This document shows positions 9,788-19,600 of a stretch of DNA of 43,038 nt, in pieces. The notes beneath the pieces are model-generated. The model saw only the letters and a program-made list of their open reading frames with translations, did no database searches and was not told the DNA's origin. The first letter of the stretch is position 1, and every line of letters starts with the position of its first letter. This DNA is from Fragilaria crotonensis. Taxonomy: Eukaryota > Bacillariophyta > Fragilariophyceae > Fragilariales > Fragilariaceae. The DNA lies in NCBI GenBank assembly GCA_022925895.1, contig JAKSYS010000540.1, forward strand, positions 1 through 43,038. The letters are read 5' to 3'. The translations under genes and the position numbers were made by a program.

Positions 9788-9855
9788 TCCTAATCACCAT
9801 TGAATTTCCTTCCTCTCATTCGTTTCCCCTCCCTTATTCCTTTGCTTCCCTGTTC

Positions 9856-11106
9856 CTAGTGGTGCAGGTGCATTTCCTGCATTCTCGGAAACGTGAGGGA
9901 GCGTTCCGCATTGAAAAGGGTTTGGCGGCTTCGGGGGTCGGTGGGTGGGGTTCGCTGAGAGTGTGTCAAATCTGTGAAGGAGTTGAACTGGATCATGTCG
10001 GTAGACATGTTGTTGGTCCATTCGAGGACTTGTGGTCTGATGTAGACCAAGAAGGCATCCGAGGACCACCTTCCCAAGATCATTATCTTGTGGACAGGGT
10101 GATTCATGAGGAAAAGCCCCATGGCTGCTCCGGATCGGAGGGATTTTGTTCCGATTTCGTTAGCAGCATAGCCGAAGGTTGGGGTGCTGCCGGCTGCTGT
10201 GCAGGTCGACCTCATGTGTGACCGGAGGTTGGTACTGGTCACTGAACCCGTCGTGCTGATGAGGCAGATAGTATTGATGGGGGTTGTCGGCACGGCGGAC
10301 GGGACTTTCCGTAGGATGCGAGAGACAATTGATGCCAGTCGGCGGACGGGGCACAACAATTCATCGGAAGTTCGTTGGTGTGTCCTCCGATCATTTTTCG
10401 TCCCGTTCTTCTGGTTTTCGAATGTTAAGGTGACTCGTTCGGCAGAGGCGAGGTTGCCCGTGGTGTGTGCGATTATGGAATTGTTCGTCGCTCTGAAAAC
10501 AACGCCTCGTAGCTTAATGATGTGGGTTCGGCCAGGAGTCCGCGTGGTGGTGCACTCACAGGATCTCATTGCAAAGAAGTAGGCCACGATTGCTAGTTCC
10601 GTAACGATAGAAAACAAAGTGTCTGTCGTGGTTTCCAGGAGTGTACCTGAGAGTGCTCCCATAGCCCGGAGGAGCTTTGGTGTGATTGCTCGTTGTTGGT
10701 TCTTCGGCGGGTCCGTGTTGTCGTAGGCTTTCAGTAGGGAACGGACAAAGGGTCGCAGGTGCGAGCTTCCCTTGACGTGCACGGGGCTGTCCCGTTGATG
10801 ACTCCGAAACGCCGTAGCCAGGTGGCTTGCGGCTTGTCGCACAGTGCTCGATACCACAGGTTTTTGACGGTTGCCTGTAACGTCCCCGGATGGGGACCAA
10901 TTCGTGTTTCGGTAACACTGCAGAAAGGACTTGGTGTAAAGTTCCTGCTCGTGGTGGGATAACAAAAGGAGGTAGGGGTCGTTGACGAATCCAGTTGATC
11001 GTGCAAATCCCGTCCAACGACGCCATACCCGATCGGCTCCTTCATTGCGGGACTCTTGGCAGCTGTCCAAGATGATGCTGCGGTTTGCAGCACCAGCATG
11101 ACCCAA
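9856..11106 (-). CDS. Tyrosine recombinase of the DIRS-order retrotransposon
   Basis: A 416-residue frame. Box I arginine is in FAMRSCECT (about residue 178). Box II is KSLRSGAAMGLF (about 320), then ILGRWSSDAF and the nucleophile tyrosine in FLVYIRPQV (about 352). This R..xxxR..W..Y pattern identifies the retrotransposon YR integrase that joins a circular cDNA to the genome. Lys stands where the usual His of HxxR is expected. The frame overlaps the RT frame by about 376 bases in another phase. Its first start-like codon (11106) is TTG, and no ATG occurs until about residue 149, after the N-terminal core-binding region. Expression by -1 frameshift from RT, by splicing or from an unseen start is inferred. 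Confidence 0.88.
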   Translation of the reverse strand: MGHAGAANRSIILDSCQESRNEGADRVWRRWTGFARSTGFVNDPYLLLLSHHEQELYTKSFLQCYRNTNWSPSGDVTGNRQKPVVSSTVRQAASHLATAFRSHQRDSPVHVKGSSHLRPFVRSLLKAYDNTDPPKNQQRAITPKLLRAMGALSGTLLETTTDTLFSIVTELAIVAYFFAMRSCECTTTRTPGRTHIIKLRGVVFRATNNSIIAHTTGNLASAERVTLTFENQKNGTKNDRRTHQRTSDELLCPVRRLASIVSRILRKVPSAVPTTPINTICLISTTGSVTSTNLRSHMRSTCTAAGSTPTFGYAANEIGTKSLRSGAAMGLFLMNHPVHKIMILGRWSSDAFLVYIRPQVLEWTNNMSTDMIQFNSFTDLTHSQRTPPTDPRSRQTLFNAERSLTFPRMQEMHLHH

Positions 11107-13949
11107 GATAGTACTTCGCTGGGCAACGGTGATATTTTGAAATTCTCCGGTACCTGTTCGGTCAATATAGTCAAGAAACGGTTGGTTAGAACATCATCCG
11201 GTGGGTCGTCGTGCGCAATTGGGTGTCGCTTTCCTCTCTCGCTCTCCCCTGCAAACGACAGGAGGTCAGCGACAACGTTGAACTCTCCCTTGATGTGCTG
11301 TGAGGCGATACAGCAGTCATTATTCATCATAAGGGATGCCAGGTGTCGAGCGACCATCAGGTGAGCTCGGTGGGCACCGGACTCCAGGTCGAGTGTGGAC
11401 GTCTTGAACAGCCATCCGATAGCGGAGGTACTATCTCCGATTGCTAGAATGCAGGGTTGGTCATTCTGGGGTGCGTCTATGCACTCGAGCCAGATGTTCA
11501 CAACCATTGCCGTGAACTCGAGTAGGTTATTCACACTCGCATTTCCCCTCACGGCATGGTCTGCGGGTATCTTTAGTCGCCAGGCACGGCCAGATAGGCT
11601 GTAACCTCCCATTCCGTGAGGACATGCGTCCGACCAGCATATACGTGTCGGTTCTCGCGTGACGATGAGGTTAATCGAGATACCTCGGTTTGCCCTTGTC
11701 AATATGTCAAACCACAGTTTGAAGTCATCCCGGACTTCGTCCCCAATTGTCAGCATACTGTTCTTGTGCTTCCTCGGGGATAGTACGTCACGTATCCGAC
11801 TCATGAAGTGCCGTGATATTGGTAGTACGAATGAGGAGTGGTTCAGCCTGCCCACAAGTTGATCCAGGTCGTGGTAACGGCACCTTGGTTGACTGATTAG
11901 TCGTCCTAGGTCCTCGCTCCAAGCAACAAACTTGTCGTCCGGTAGCGAGATGAGCATGCGTCGGGTGTCCAAGCGCCAGCCGAGTACAATCTGGATTTCG
12001 GCTGGGCTCCCTTCGGCTAGCAGCTTCGGCATGGATAGCAGGGGTCTCCGCGTGATCGGTTCGCTTTCTCCCGCGTGCGGCCGACTCGTGACGTGCATGG
12101 CTAGTGGTACAACGTGTGGTTGCATCCGACAATTATCAGGTGTGTCCACGAACACGTTGATGAGGTCGTCTATAAATCCGTCAACCCTGCCCACCCTGGA
12201 CTCTGCCAGGGGTATCTCCACTGCCATTTGTTTGCCCGGTTGCAGTTGTATCGATCCGTCGATCCTGGTCGGAGGCGGTGCTACCGGTTGTGCTGGGCTG
12301 CGTGTTTGGACCGGGTTCCACTCGATGCACTGGCTTATCTCGTTTGCAAGATCCGTCACAATTTCGGAGAACATGCACCATGTGGGAGGGTTGGGGGAAC
12401 CCCCAAATGTGAGGCGGAGTGACAAGTAGGCAAGGCCTTCATGAATCGCGATGGTCTGTGAGGCGGCGGATGCACTGTGCGCTATACGTCGGTATGCGTC
12501 ACTGTAGTCGTACTTGCAAATGAAGATGATCTTGGAGGGGAATTTGAGTCTCACTGCCACAATATAGTGGAGGATCCGTGGCAGGCACCAACCGTAGATC
12601 ATTTCGGTGTATGCCGACATGTCTATCCTGCTGTTTATTGACCTGGATGGTCCAGAGCGGGCCGAGGAAAAACTGAGGTCTTGAGTCAATCTGTACTTGT
12701 CGGTTCTGTTGCCCTTGGCATCCAAAGTCCACTGGTGGACTAGACCAAGCGGCTGCATCGCAGCATTTGGGATTCGTTCCACGGTAGCTATAGTTATCGG
12801 TATGACAAAACCGTGTGTGACGTCTTTGTTGATTAGTTTCGTCACTTGGTCCGCGTGCTCCTCGGCTGACTTGTGGTTTCCCCGTGCCAGGAGTTTTTGT
12901 AATTCGTCCGCTTTTGTGACAGGGTCAAGCTCCCTTTCGAAAACATAGCTCATCCCGAATTTCAGGACCTGGGACAATCCCGTAAAATGTGGGTGACGTC
13001 CAATTAGTGGTTTTAACTGTTCCACTGTCCTAAACTCTGACCCGTATCCAAGTGTTGTGTCCGCATACTGCCTGAGCAGTTTATCCACATCAAAATTGGA
13101 ATTCTCCAGTAGTTTCGCATTTACCGTCGCTGCATCAATGGTGTTCTCGAATACTACTGGAGACTTCTTTGGCGTTATCGGCACCTTCGCTGCTACCTTT
13201 TTCAGCTCTGTCAGGAACCACTCCTCCGTGTGGAAAGCATCGTCGGGGCCCTTGATCGGCTTGTGGAAGTATGTTCTCGTGTCGTTGCTCAGGTGTTGCC
13301 GCACTCCCCCACCTGTCTCGTTGACTGGTCGTATGATCCCGTCTGGTCCTTGTTTCCTAGTTGACTCACCTATTATTGACCGGTCCGACTCGTCTGCTCT
13401 CACTAACCTCTCCTTATTTCTCCTATCTCTGCTCCGTTCTACGGCTGCGACCATTGAAGGGGGTGGTGGATGGTGGTGGTGGTGGAATAACGCACCAGGT
13501 GAACGTCGTTCAGGCGAATGCGTTGACTGGTGCGTCGGGTGCGTTCGTCTTACTGGCCCGATCTTTGACTCTCGTTCGGGCGACGCGCGGTCCCTTACTA
13601 GCTGAGGACGTTCCCGTTCGGGCCCAAGGCTGGGTCGTACTAGCTGAAGCCGAGACTGTGTGGATTGAACCCTAGACCGTTGTTCGGGTGAGCTCCTTAC
13701 TTGCCCGGTCTTCGACTCTCTTTCAGGTGATGCACGGCTGGCGGTATCCCGTACTAGCAGAGTGTGTGGCGGTTTGGCCGCCTGGACGCTGGGCCGCAAT
13801 AACTGAAGCGGCGGTGGTGTTGGCGTGGGCGCCGTTATGGCTGGTCGCCTGCGTTCTAGTGCTCCCCGAGGTACTATGGGGACATCGGCCTTGTTGTCGG
13901 TCCGTGACTGGTTGCCAGGCGCAATGGTGCGGGGGCTCGAGCCTAGCAA
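10731..13949 (-). CDS. Reverse transcriptase / RNase H polyprotein of the DIRS-order retrotransposon
   Basis: About 1072 residues. Residues 1-220 are Ser/Pro/Arg-rich with repeated ASPERESK motifs. RT palm motifs follow: motif A KYDYSDAYRR (about 478), motif B LTFGGSPNPP, and catalytic GFIDDLI (about 591) in place of YxDD. RNase H follows with WSDACPHGMGG (about 770), LEFTA, GDSTSAIGW and KGEFNVVADLLS (about 885). The DIRS-type methylase domain was not seen. The frame has no ATG at its 5' end: it is in the same phase as gag, separated by one TGA (13961-13959). The first in-frame ATG is at 13454, still upstream of RT. Either TGA readthrough or initiation at 13454 could produce RT. The C-terminus overlaps the recombinase frame. 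Confidence 0.9.
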   Translation of the reverse strand: MLGSSPRTIAPGNQSRTDNKADVPIVPRGALERRRPAITAPTPTPPPLQLLRPSVQAAKPPHTLLVRDTASRASPERESKTGQVRSSPEQRSRVQSTQSRLQLVRPSLGPERERPQLVRDRASPERESKIGPVRRTHPTHQSTHSPERRSPGALFHHHHHPPPPSMVAAVERSRDRRNKERLVRADESDRSIIGESTRKQGPDGIIRPVNETGGGVRQHLSNDTRTYFHKPIKGPDDAFHTEEWFLTELKKVAAKVPITPKKSPVVFENTIDAATVNAKLLENSNFDVDKLLRQYADTTLGYGSEFRTVEQLKPLIGRHPHFTGLSQVLKFGMSYVFERELDPVTKADELQKLLARGNHKSAEEHADQVTKLINKDVTHGFVIPITIATVERIPNAAMQPLGLVHQWTLDAKGNRTDKYRLTQDLSFSSARSGPSRSINSRIDMSAYTEMIYGWCLPRILHYIVAVRLKFPSKIIFICKYDYSDAYRRIAHSASAASQTIAIHEGLAYLSLRLTFGGSPNPPTWCMFSEIVTDLANEISQCIEWNPVQTRSPAQPVAPPPTRIDGSIQLQPGKQMAVEIPLAESRVGRVDGFIDDLINVFVDTPDNCRMQPHVVPLAMHVTSRPHAGESEPITRRPLLSMPKLLAEGSPAEIQIVLGWRLDTRRMLISLPDDKFVAWSEDLGRLISQPRCRYHDLDQLVGRLNHSSFVLPISRHFMSRIRDVLSPRKHKNSMLTIGDEVRDDFKLWFDILTRANRGISINLIVTREPTRICWSDACPHGMGGYSLSGRAWRLKIPADHAVRGNASVNNLLEFTAMVVNIWLECIDAPQNDQPCILAIGDSTSAIGWLFKTSTLDLESGAHRAHLMVARHLASLMMNNDCCIASQHIKGEFNVVADLLSFAGESERGKRHPIAHDDPPDDVLTNRFLTILTEQVPENFKISPLPSEVLSWVMLVLQTAASSWTAAKSPAMKEPIGYGVVGRDLHDQLDSSTTPTSFCYPTTSRNFTPSPFCSVTETRIGPHPGTLQATVKNLWYRALCDKPQATWLRRFGVINGTAPCTSREARTCDPLSVPY

Positions 13950-13958
13950 CCGGTGGCA

Positions 13959-16031
13959 TCATGTCGTTTTTGGTGCTAAGATTTCCCGCATGATCCGGTC
14001 AACCTGGAGGAATTCAGGTTGCGTCATGCCCTGAGCCAGTACGTGTGCAAGTTGGCACCCGTATGTACACTTTTTTGTCATCTGGAATCTAGCGCACATG
14101 GGAGCTGACTTTGTTTGCCGATTCTTCTTTGGTAAGCGGGTATCCTGGAGCTTAGGCCAGTTTTGGGACCCCGGTGAGCGGTCCTTGAATAGAGCGAGGA
14201 AGTCAGTATCCTTGGGAACTAGCCATTCCAAGTGGGGGTGCGTGTTTACATGTTCCTCGGAGTGGTGGCGGTAGGGTGTGGTTTTCTTCGGAGCTGTTGT
14301 TTCCGTTCCTCCGCTACTCTTGGTTTTGGCCTTTTTCGTGGCGGGACTTCCATCCGCAGCGTCGGCACGGCCGCCGCGGGCTATTAGGCTTGCCGGGAGA
14401 GTCACGGCTATGGATGCCCCCGCCTCAAGTTTTCCGATAAGGTCAACGGCATGGTCGATCAAGAAAGTCGGCGATCCTTCCATAACGGTGTCACCCTCAG
14501 CCAAGTGGGATAGGCGTCGGAAGAGCGTTTGTAGTGTTCTGTCAACGGTGTACAAGAATTTAGTTCCAAATGCCTTCTCTGCTACAAACCTGTCGTGTAT
14601 TTCGGTTGCGTAGCGTCTCCATCTGGGAGGGTCCAGAATATAGTGTAGGCCTCTTGTGGCAATTGAATTCTTGCACGTTAGCAGCTCCAACATATCTAGG
14701 GCTGTCTGCAATTGGATTCGTAAATCATGCGAGTTCGTTGGATGGAAGAATCCCTGTTTAGCGTAGTATGCCACTGTTGAATCTTCGACATCCATACCGA
14801 AGTACTCTCGTAGTGTAGCTGTTGTGCTGTCGAACGTGCGTGTTCCCATGTCCACCGTACGTGGGTGGAACATGAATACCGTGAATCCCCCCGGGTTTGC
14901 CCTGTTGGTCTCGAGCGATAAAAATCCGTTGGCTAGAAGCCGATGGCAACAGCCCTCGGCAAACGTTCCTTCCCAGTCGAGGGCTCTGTTCTTCAATAGG
15001 CCTATGGCCTTTTGGGGCGTGGCGGACTTGGTCAACGTTTTCATGAATTCGGTCATTTCGGGCGGGATAGTCAAATCCGTCGTGCAGAGGTTGACAAACA
15101 GCGCCTTCTGCACAGGGTCAATTGTCTTGAGCAGGGAGGTTTTGTCTTCCGTCCGCGACCGCTCAGCTGTACGGTCTTCATGCATCCTGTTGAGTTCATT
15201 CACGATACTCTGGGAAGACAGGACGAAGGCTTCGGTGTTCTCGTCATGTACAGCAGCTCTCGCCGCGCCTCCAACCCCGAGTTTTCCTTTGATCTCCCTG
15301 ATAATGTTGTTCAGTACCGGGTCGTCTTCTACATCAACGAGTTCGATCGGGGTGAGTCCTTCGTTCTCTGACGCCCACAACATTGCGAGCAAGCTTTCGG
15401 CTCCTGACTTAAGTTCTGTCTTGAGCGCTCGAAGATCCTCGTCGTCTTCGTCTTCTTCGGCGTGCTCGCGAAACCAGGCTATAACGGTTGCGGCTAGCGT
15501 TTTAGCATTGACGGACGTCGCTCCGTCAGCCATCATGAAAATCTCTGGGTTGATCATTAGGTGGTTGGGGTGCTGGCGCAGTATTCCGTTTCCCTGGGCC
15601 GGGAGTGCCTTGAATTCGTCCTCGGTAGTAGACGCTAGCATATCCGCGAGGGTGGGGCAATTGGTTGACCTGACCCTGGGACCGGTAGTCACCTTGATCT
15701 GTTCGACTGCTGCCGCTCTTGGTAGGACTTTGAAATAAGAACAGTCACTGAGGTTTCCCAGGACGAAGATCATGGAGGTTCCTTTGCTGGTGGTGCACGT
15801 GAACCCGTGGTGGAGGATATGAAATTTCCCGGGCAGACCGGGAACCATGACCATGTTACCATATGCACTCCCAGCAATAGTGTCAGTGAATGCGAGGGCA
15901 TCATCAAGGTGGGTCTTAGTCACTGCTGCAAGGGGACCGAGTTCGCTCTCATACATCTTCTGGAAGGCCCCGTTATCTTCCCGGTTGCGCGCATAGAAGG
16001 CGAGCCAAGTCAAAGAAGGAGTAGGCACCAT
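13959..16031 (-). CDS. Gag-like protein of the DIRS-order retrotransposon
   Basis: 690 residues from the ATG at 16031, which lies just outside repeat A1; the open frame extends back into the repeat but that part is probably leader. No close family is recognised. The protein is largely helical and acidic in the middle (HAEEDEDDEDLRALK). It ends in a basic, Ser/Thr-rich segment and a CCCH-like cluster, CARFQMTKKCTYGCQLAH (C-x8-C-x3-C-x3-H), close to the C-terminus. A nucleic-acid-binding C-terminal finger and its place upstream of RT support a gag role (inference). The stop is TGA, after which the same phase stays open into RT. Confidence 0.8.
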   Translation of the reverse strand: MVPTPSLTWLAFYARNREDNGAFQKMYESELGPLAAVTKTHLDDALAFTDTIAGSAYGNMVMVPGLPGKFHILHHGFTCTTSKGTSMIFVLGNLSDCSYFKVLPRAAAVEQIKVTTGPRVRSTNCPTLADMLASTTEDEFKALPAQGNGILRQHPNHLMINPEIFMMADGATSVNAKTLAATVIAWFREHAEEDEDDEDLRALKTELKSGAESLLAMLWASENEGLTPIELVDVEDDPVLNNIIREIKGKLGVGGAARAAVHDENTEAFVLSSQSIVNELNRMHEDRTAERSRTEDKTSLLKTIDPVQKALFVNLCTTDLTIPPEMTEFMKTLTKSATPQKAIGLLKNRALDWEGTFAEGCCHRLLANGFLSLETNRANPGGFTVFMFHPRTVDMGTRTFDSTTATLREYFGMDVEDSTVAYYAKQGFFHPTNSHDLRIQLQTALDMLELLTCKNSIATRGLHYILDPPRWRRYATEIHDRFVAEKAFGTKFLYTVDRTLQTLFRRLSHLAEGDTVMEGSPTFLIDHAVDLIGKLEAGASIAVTLPASLIARGGRADAADGSPATKKAKTKSSGGTETTAPKKTTPYRHHSEEHVNTHPHLEWLVPKDTDFLALFKDRSPGSQNWPKLQDTRLPKKNRQTKSAPMCARFQMTKKCTYGCQLAHVLAQGMTQPEFLQVDRIMREILAPKTT

Positions 16032-16035
16032 GGAA

Positions 16036-16366
16036 GGTATTTTAAGATTACTGTAGTAGTAGTAGCAGCGATAACAAGGTCTCAATCTTACCAGATGGTG
16101 AGATGCAGGACCGAGTTCACGATTTTGGTAAGTTATTCTTCCCAGCTTTGGTGGCCTTTGGGTGGAGGTGCTTCGCCCTCTGCATCGTATTAGGGTATTA
16201 GCTCCACCATCTGGGCATTTGCGGTCCGTTGCTGCACTGTACCCGTTTGCCGTACTGGGTTGTTTATTACTTGCGCTCTGTCGTGATGAAGGGATTCCGT
16301 GGGTTGCACCCGTAGTGTTGGTCCTGTACCGTTGTCATCGTACTGGCGCTGCTTCAGACCTAGTAA
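16036..16366 (-). repeat. Split direct repeat A1 of the YR retrotransposon (5' end)
   Basis: Partner of 9198-9552 with a 24-bp deletion. It forms the 5' end of the element immediately before gag and so probably carries the promoter (inference). Confidence 0.9.
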
Positions 16367-16609
16367 CACTGCGCATGCACATACTCGTATTCGTATTCAT
16401 AGGACTGCCGGTACTGTACTAAGTACCCGGGACAACGTAGTTGTTTCGACTCACGACTCTTCCCACCTCCATCGTTCCTCACACACACCTCGTCTCAGCC
16501 TCCACAATGGACAATTCACATCATCTTGTGACTGTGACGATTCAAAGCTACTCACATCTGCTATCTGTGACAATTCATCACCCCAAGAGAAAAAGGGCTT
16601 CGTTAGGAG

Positions 16610-19600
16610 ATGACTCAACTTGATCCACTGGGTGCTGACTTGCTGGAGCAATGTGCTTATCAAGTGCTTTCGTCGATTGAGAGGACAGTCAGTGCAATCA
16701 AAGGAGTGGAGGCATTCTCTCCGAACAATCGAAAGCGTCCACCGCTTGAGCAAGTGAATCTTGTTACTATCTTAGACAGCCAGGGAATCTTCCAGAGGGT
16801 CAGAGAAACGATATCCTTTGTCGAGAACAAGCTAGGGACCACAATCACGGATTGGAACAAAAGAGATGTTTGTGCCTCGGTGAAGGAATGTGGCAACCAA
16901 CGAACAACATTGGTCCAGCTAGTTCTTCTGCCGCTATTGGATGCCTTATTCACTTGTTATCGCTTAATCGATAGCATTCCACAACCATTACCTCCGCAAT
17001 CGAAGAACGAAACAAAGCCTCCGCCTCCGAGAGGCATGTTATCCCTCCAGAACTACACCGACGTTGGCGCCATCTTGGAATTCACAGTTTGCACTTCGTT
17101 GCTGCCATGTCTCGAGGTCAACGTGCTGGGGTCCGTCCGAGATCGCGCTCAGTATCTACTTCCGAAATCCTTGGCAGGACGACTTCCTCGTGTAAGTTTA
17201 CTTTGGGGGACGTCAGTTATGGGGAGCAGGATAATGAATTCACAGTCCAGGAGATCAAACGCGTGGTGCGGTCGATCGGCAGCGTCATTATTCTCGATCG
17301 ATTCCGTCCCATGCTATTGTCTCGACATCTTGCTGATCTTTACGCTGGAATTTTTCAATGCGAAGCTTTGGAAGGTTCCGCTCTTCTCGACTCCAACTTG
17401 AGCTTCGTGTACTCCTTCCTCTTACCAGACTCACAGTACGATCGCTCGGGTGCTGTTGACTCGATCAACCAAGCACGAGCCCTTCAAACTCTTTTGTTAC
17501 GAGGGACAACGGGACCATTGTGGCTCCGAAAACGGGTCTCAACCCTACTGACTGAACTTGCCTCTCGTGACCTTTTTGCCATCGTTCAGGTGTTTGTGAT
17601 CTCTGCGGCGTCGTCCCAAGCTGACACTACAGCAGCTGCTCTGCGATTATCCAAGACTCTAGTGGTTGTCAATGACGACAATGACTATTCAAAGTTGTGT
17701 ATCCAGCTAGTGCAACTCCTCGACGTCGATGTCGAAACCATGAGCTCGACTGAGTTCGCCAGTGCCGTTACTGTTTGGGCTTGTCTGGATCAGCTCCCCA
17801 GACAGCAGGTGCTTCAATGCTTCTTGCCAATCTTGACTGAAGGAATTTTTCCTAAGGAAGGATCGTGCGACCTTCACAGCATGGTTCGACGCCTTCTGGT
17901 ACTTTTCGCTGTCGTTCCCGTGTCTCACAGCACAACTGCCGTTTGTGATTTGATCCTCTCCCCGATACCAAGTAATAAAGCCACAACTTTGCTCAGCCAA
18001 ATAGTTCGCCTAGCATCCTTAACGACAATTGAAGATGCAGAAGTCAAACACGACGCAGCCATGGCCCTCCGGATGTTTTGCTGTCTCATGGAACGCACAA
18101 CGTTCAGTTTCTGTGGCGAAGAGGTTGACGGCCTTGGCTTGCTTTCAGTATGCCTATTGTACGCAGTTGCTCCTAACAAATGGGATATTGATGGTAGCCA
18201 ATACCGGCTCGCAGTTGGAAACGATACCATGACAAGGAGCAATGACCTGACCCTGGTGACGTCGCAGGATTGCCCTATTGATGAGGCCTCCGTTCTTCGC
18301 GACGTTGAAACGAGGGCATCGGTCGTTGTCAAGGAAGCCGTTAAAGTGACGGAACTCAAGACCGATTCGTTGCTTGCGCGGTGTATGTTTCAGCATCTAC
18401 TGTTGACAATCTTTAGTCTATCGCAGAAACTTGGCTCAACGAATTGTTCCCCTGACCTTCGGCTTTCCGTCATGATCCTACTGCCCATACTATGCGAATC
18501 CCTTTCCCCGGAAGCACTTTTGTTGGGAGCGTCTTCCGGTGCCTCGGAAATTCTCGCAACTTTCAAGCTCATTCTTGATTGCGCGGCATCGTCTTTAGAC
18601 GACTATTTTCACCAATCCCAAGGGAACCGCGTTTCGGGAATTGTAGTCGGTTTCAACAAGGCATCCCGACTGTTCCATTCCATGGCACCAGAGTGCGACC
18701 TCAACAGAAACCAGGTGAACGGAGGCAAAGATTCCGAGCTGGAAGATATGCTCATGTCAACTGCATCCATCGCTCTCAGTCTCTTGACGGCGATGTTAGA
18801 ACTGGGTTCGGACTATCGCAATGCTGAAGAAGTTGCACTACTTGAAGACACTATTCCTTCCCTGCGTGTCTTGTCGACAGTTGCTTCAAATTCAAGAGCG
18901 CACGGTTCAGAAGCAGCGAAATTGCAAGCTGAGGTGGCTGAAATGGCGAGCCATGCTGCTGCTCTCATCGTCTCAAGGAAGGCTAGAGTTGAGATTAACA
19001 ACCTGGACAACCGAAGGGAAAATATGTCATTAGCCATGATTATCGCCGAGGCTGAGAACGAGATACAGTCAGACCACCCCGCCGTCAGAGCGCAGGGGGT
19101 TGTGAGATTGCGGCATCTGGCTCGTGGTTGCCTTGCCGACAGGGGCGAACAACTTCCAACGACGCCAAAGATGGTGGATATTTCTGAGCCCTTGTCCAGT
19201 CTGACCAACGTCGATGTAATTCACGAGATTCTTCGGGTATCCTTGTTGACACTAGCTGACCCTGAATCATACGTGTACTTGGCCGGCATTCAGACTATTG
19301 TTGCCATTGCTGATGTAAATCCCCGAGTGATAATCCCGTTGATTGGGATCGGAATCAGCGTTGGGGAAGTCCAACTAAATGCGGGATCAGTCAAAACTGT
19401 TCTTCTAACGCAAAATGAGCGCATCAAACTGGCAGAGGCTCTTCTCTTCGTGGTACGACGGCGAGGACCAGGTATCGATCAATATATGTCACAGATCCTC
19501 ATGACGATGATGCGTGGTCATCGTCAAGTCCAGGAAAGGATGCCCCCAAATGATGCAAAGATCATTCAAGAACAGACTCATGATTTTTTCACTTCCGATA

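Larger units (their letters stand above)
8949..16366 (-). mobile_element. Full-length DIRS-order (PAT/Ngaro-like) tyrosine-recombinase retrotransposon
   Basis: Read on the minus strand the layout is A1 (16366-16036), gag, RT/RNase H, tyrosine recombinase, B1 (9787-9553), A2 (9552-9198), a 13-bp spacer, and B2 (9184-8949). A1/A2 and B1/B2 are near-identical direct copies. This A1-ORFs-B1-A2-B2 order is the split direct repeat layout known for PAT and Ngaro elements, which replicate by reverse transcription and integrate a circular DNA with a tyrosine recombinase instead of a DDE integrase. No LTRs or DDE integrase were seen. The copies differ only by a 1-bp indel (B) and a 24-bp deletion (A1), and all three large frames are open, so insertion is probably recent. 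CACT flanks both ends (8945-8948 and 16367-16370). Confidence 0.9.

Noticed and set aside
13723-13962. 79-codon frame starting ATGA at the gag stop as a separate gene
   Set aside because: It is out of phase with RT and has no recognisable content; ATG overlap with TGA is probably fortuitous.
13057-15738. Plus-strand frames of 100-300 codons opposite RT and gag
   Set aside because: Antisense shadows of the retrotransposon frames; no recognisable motifs.
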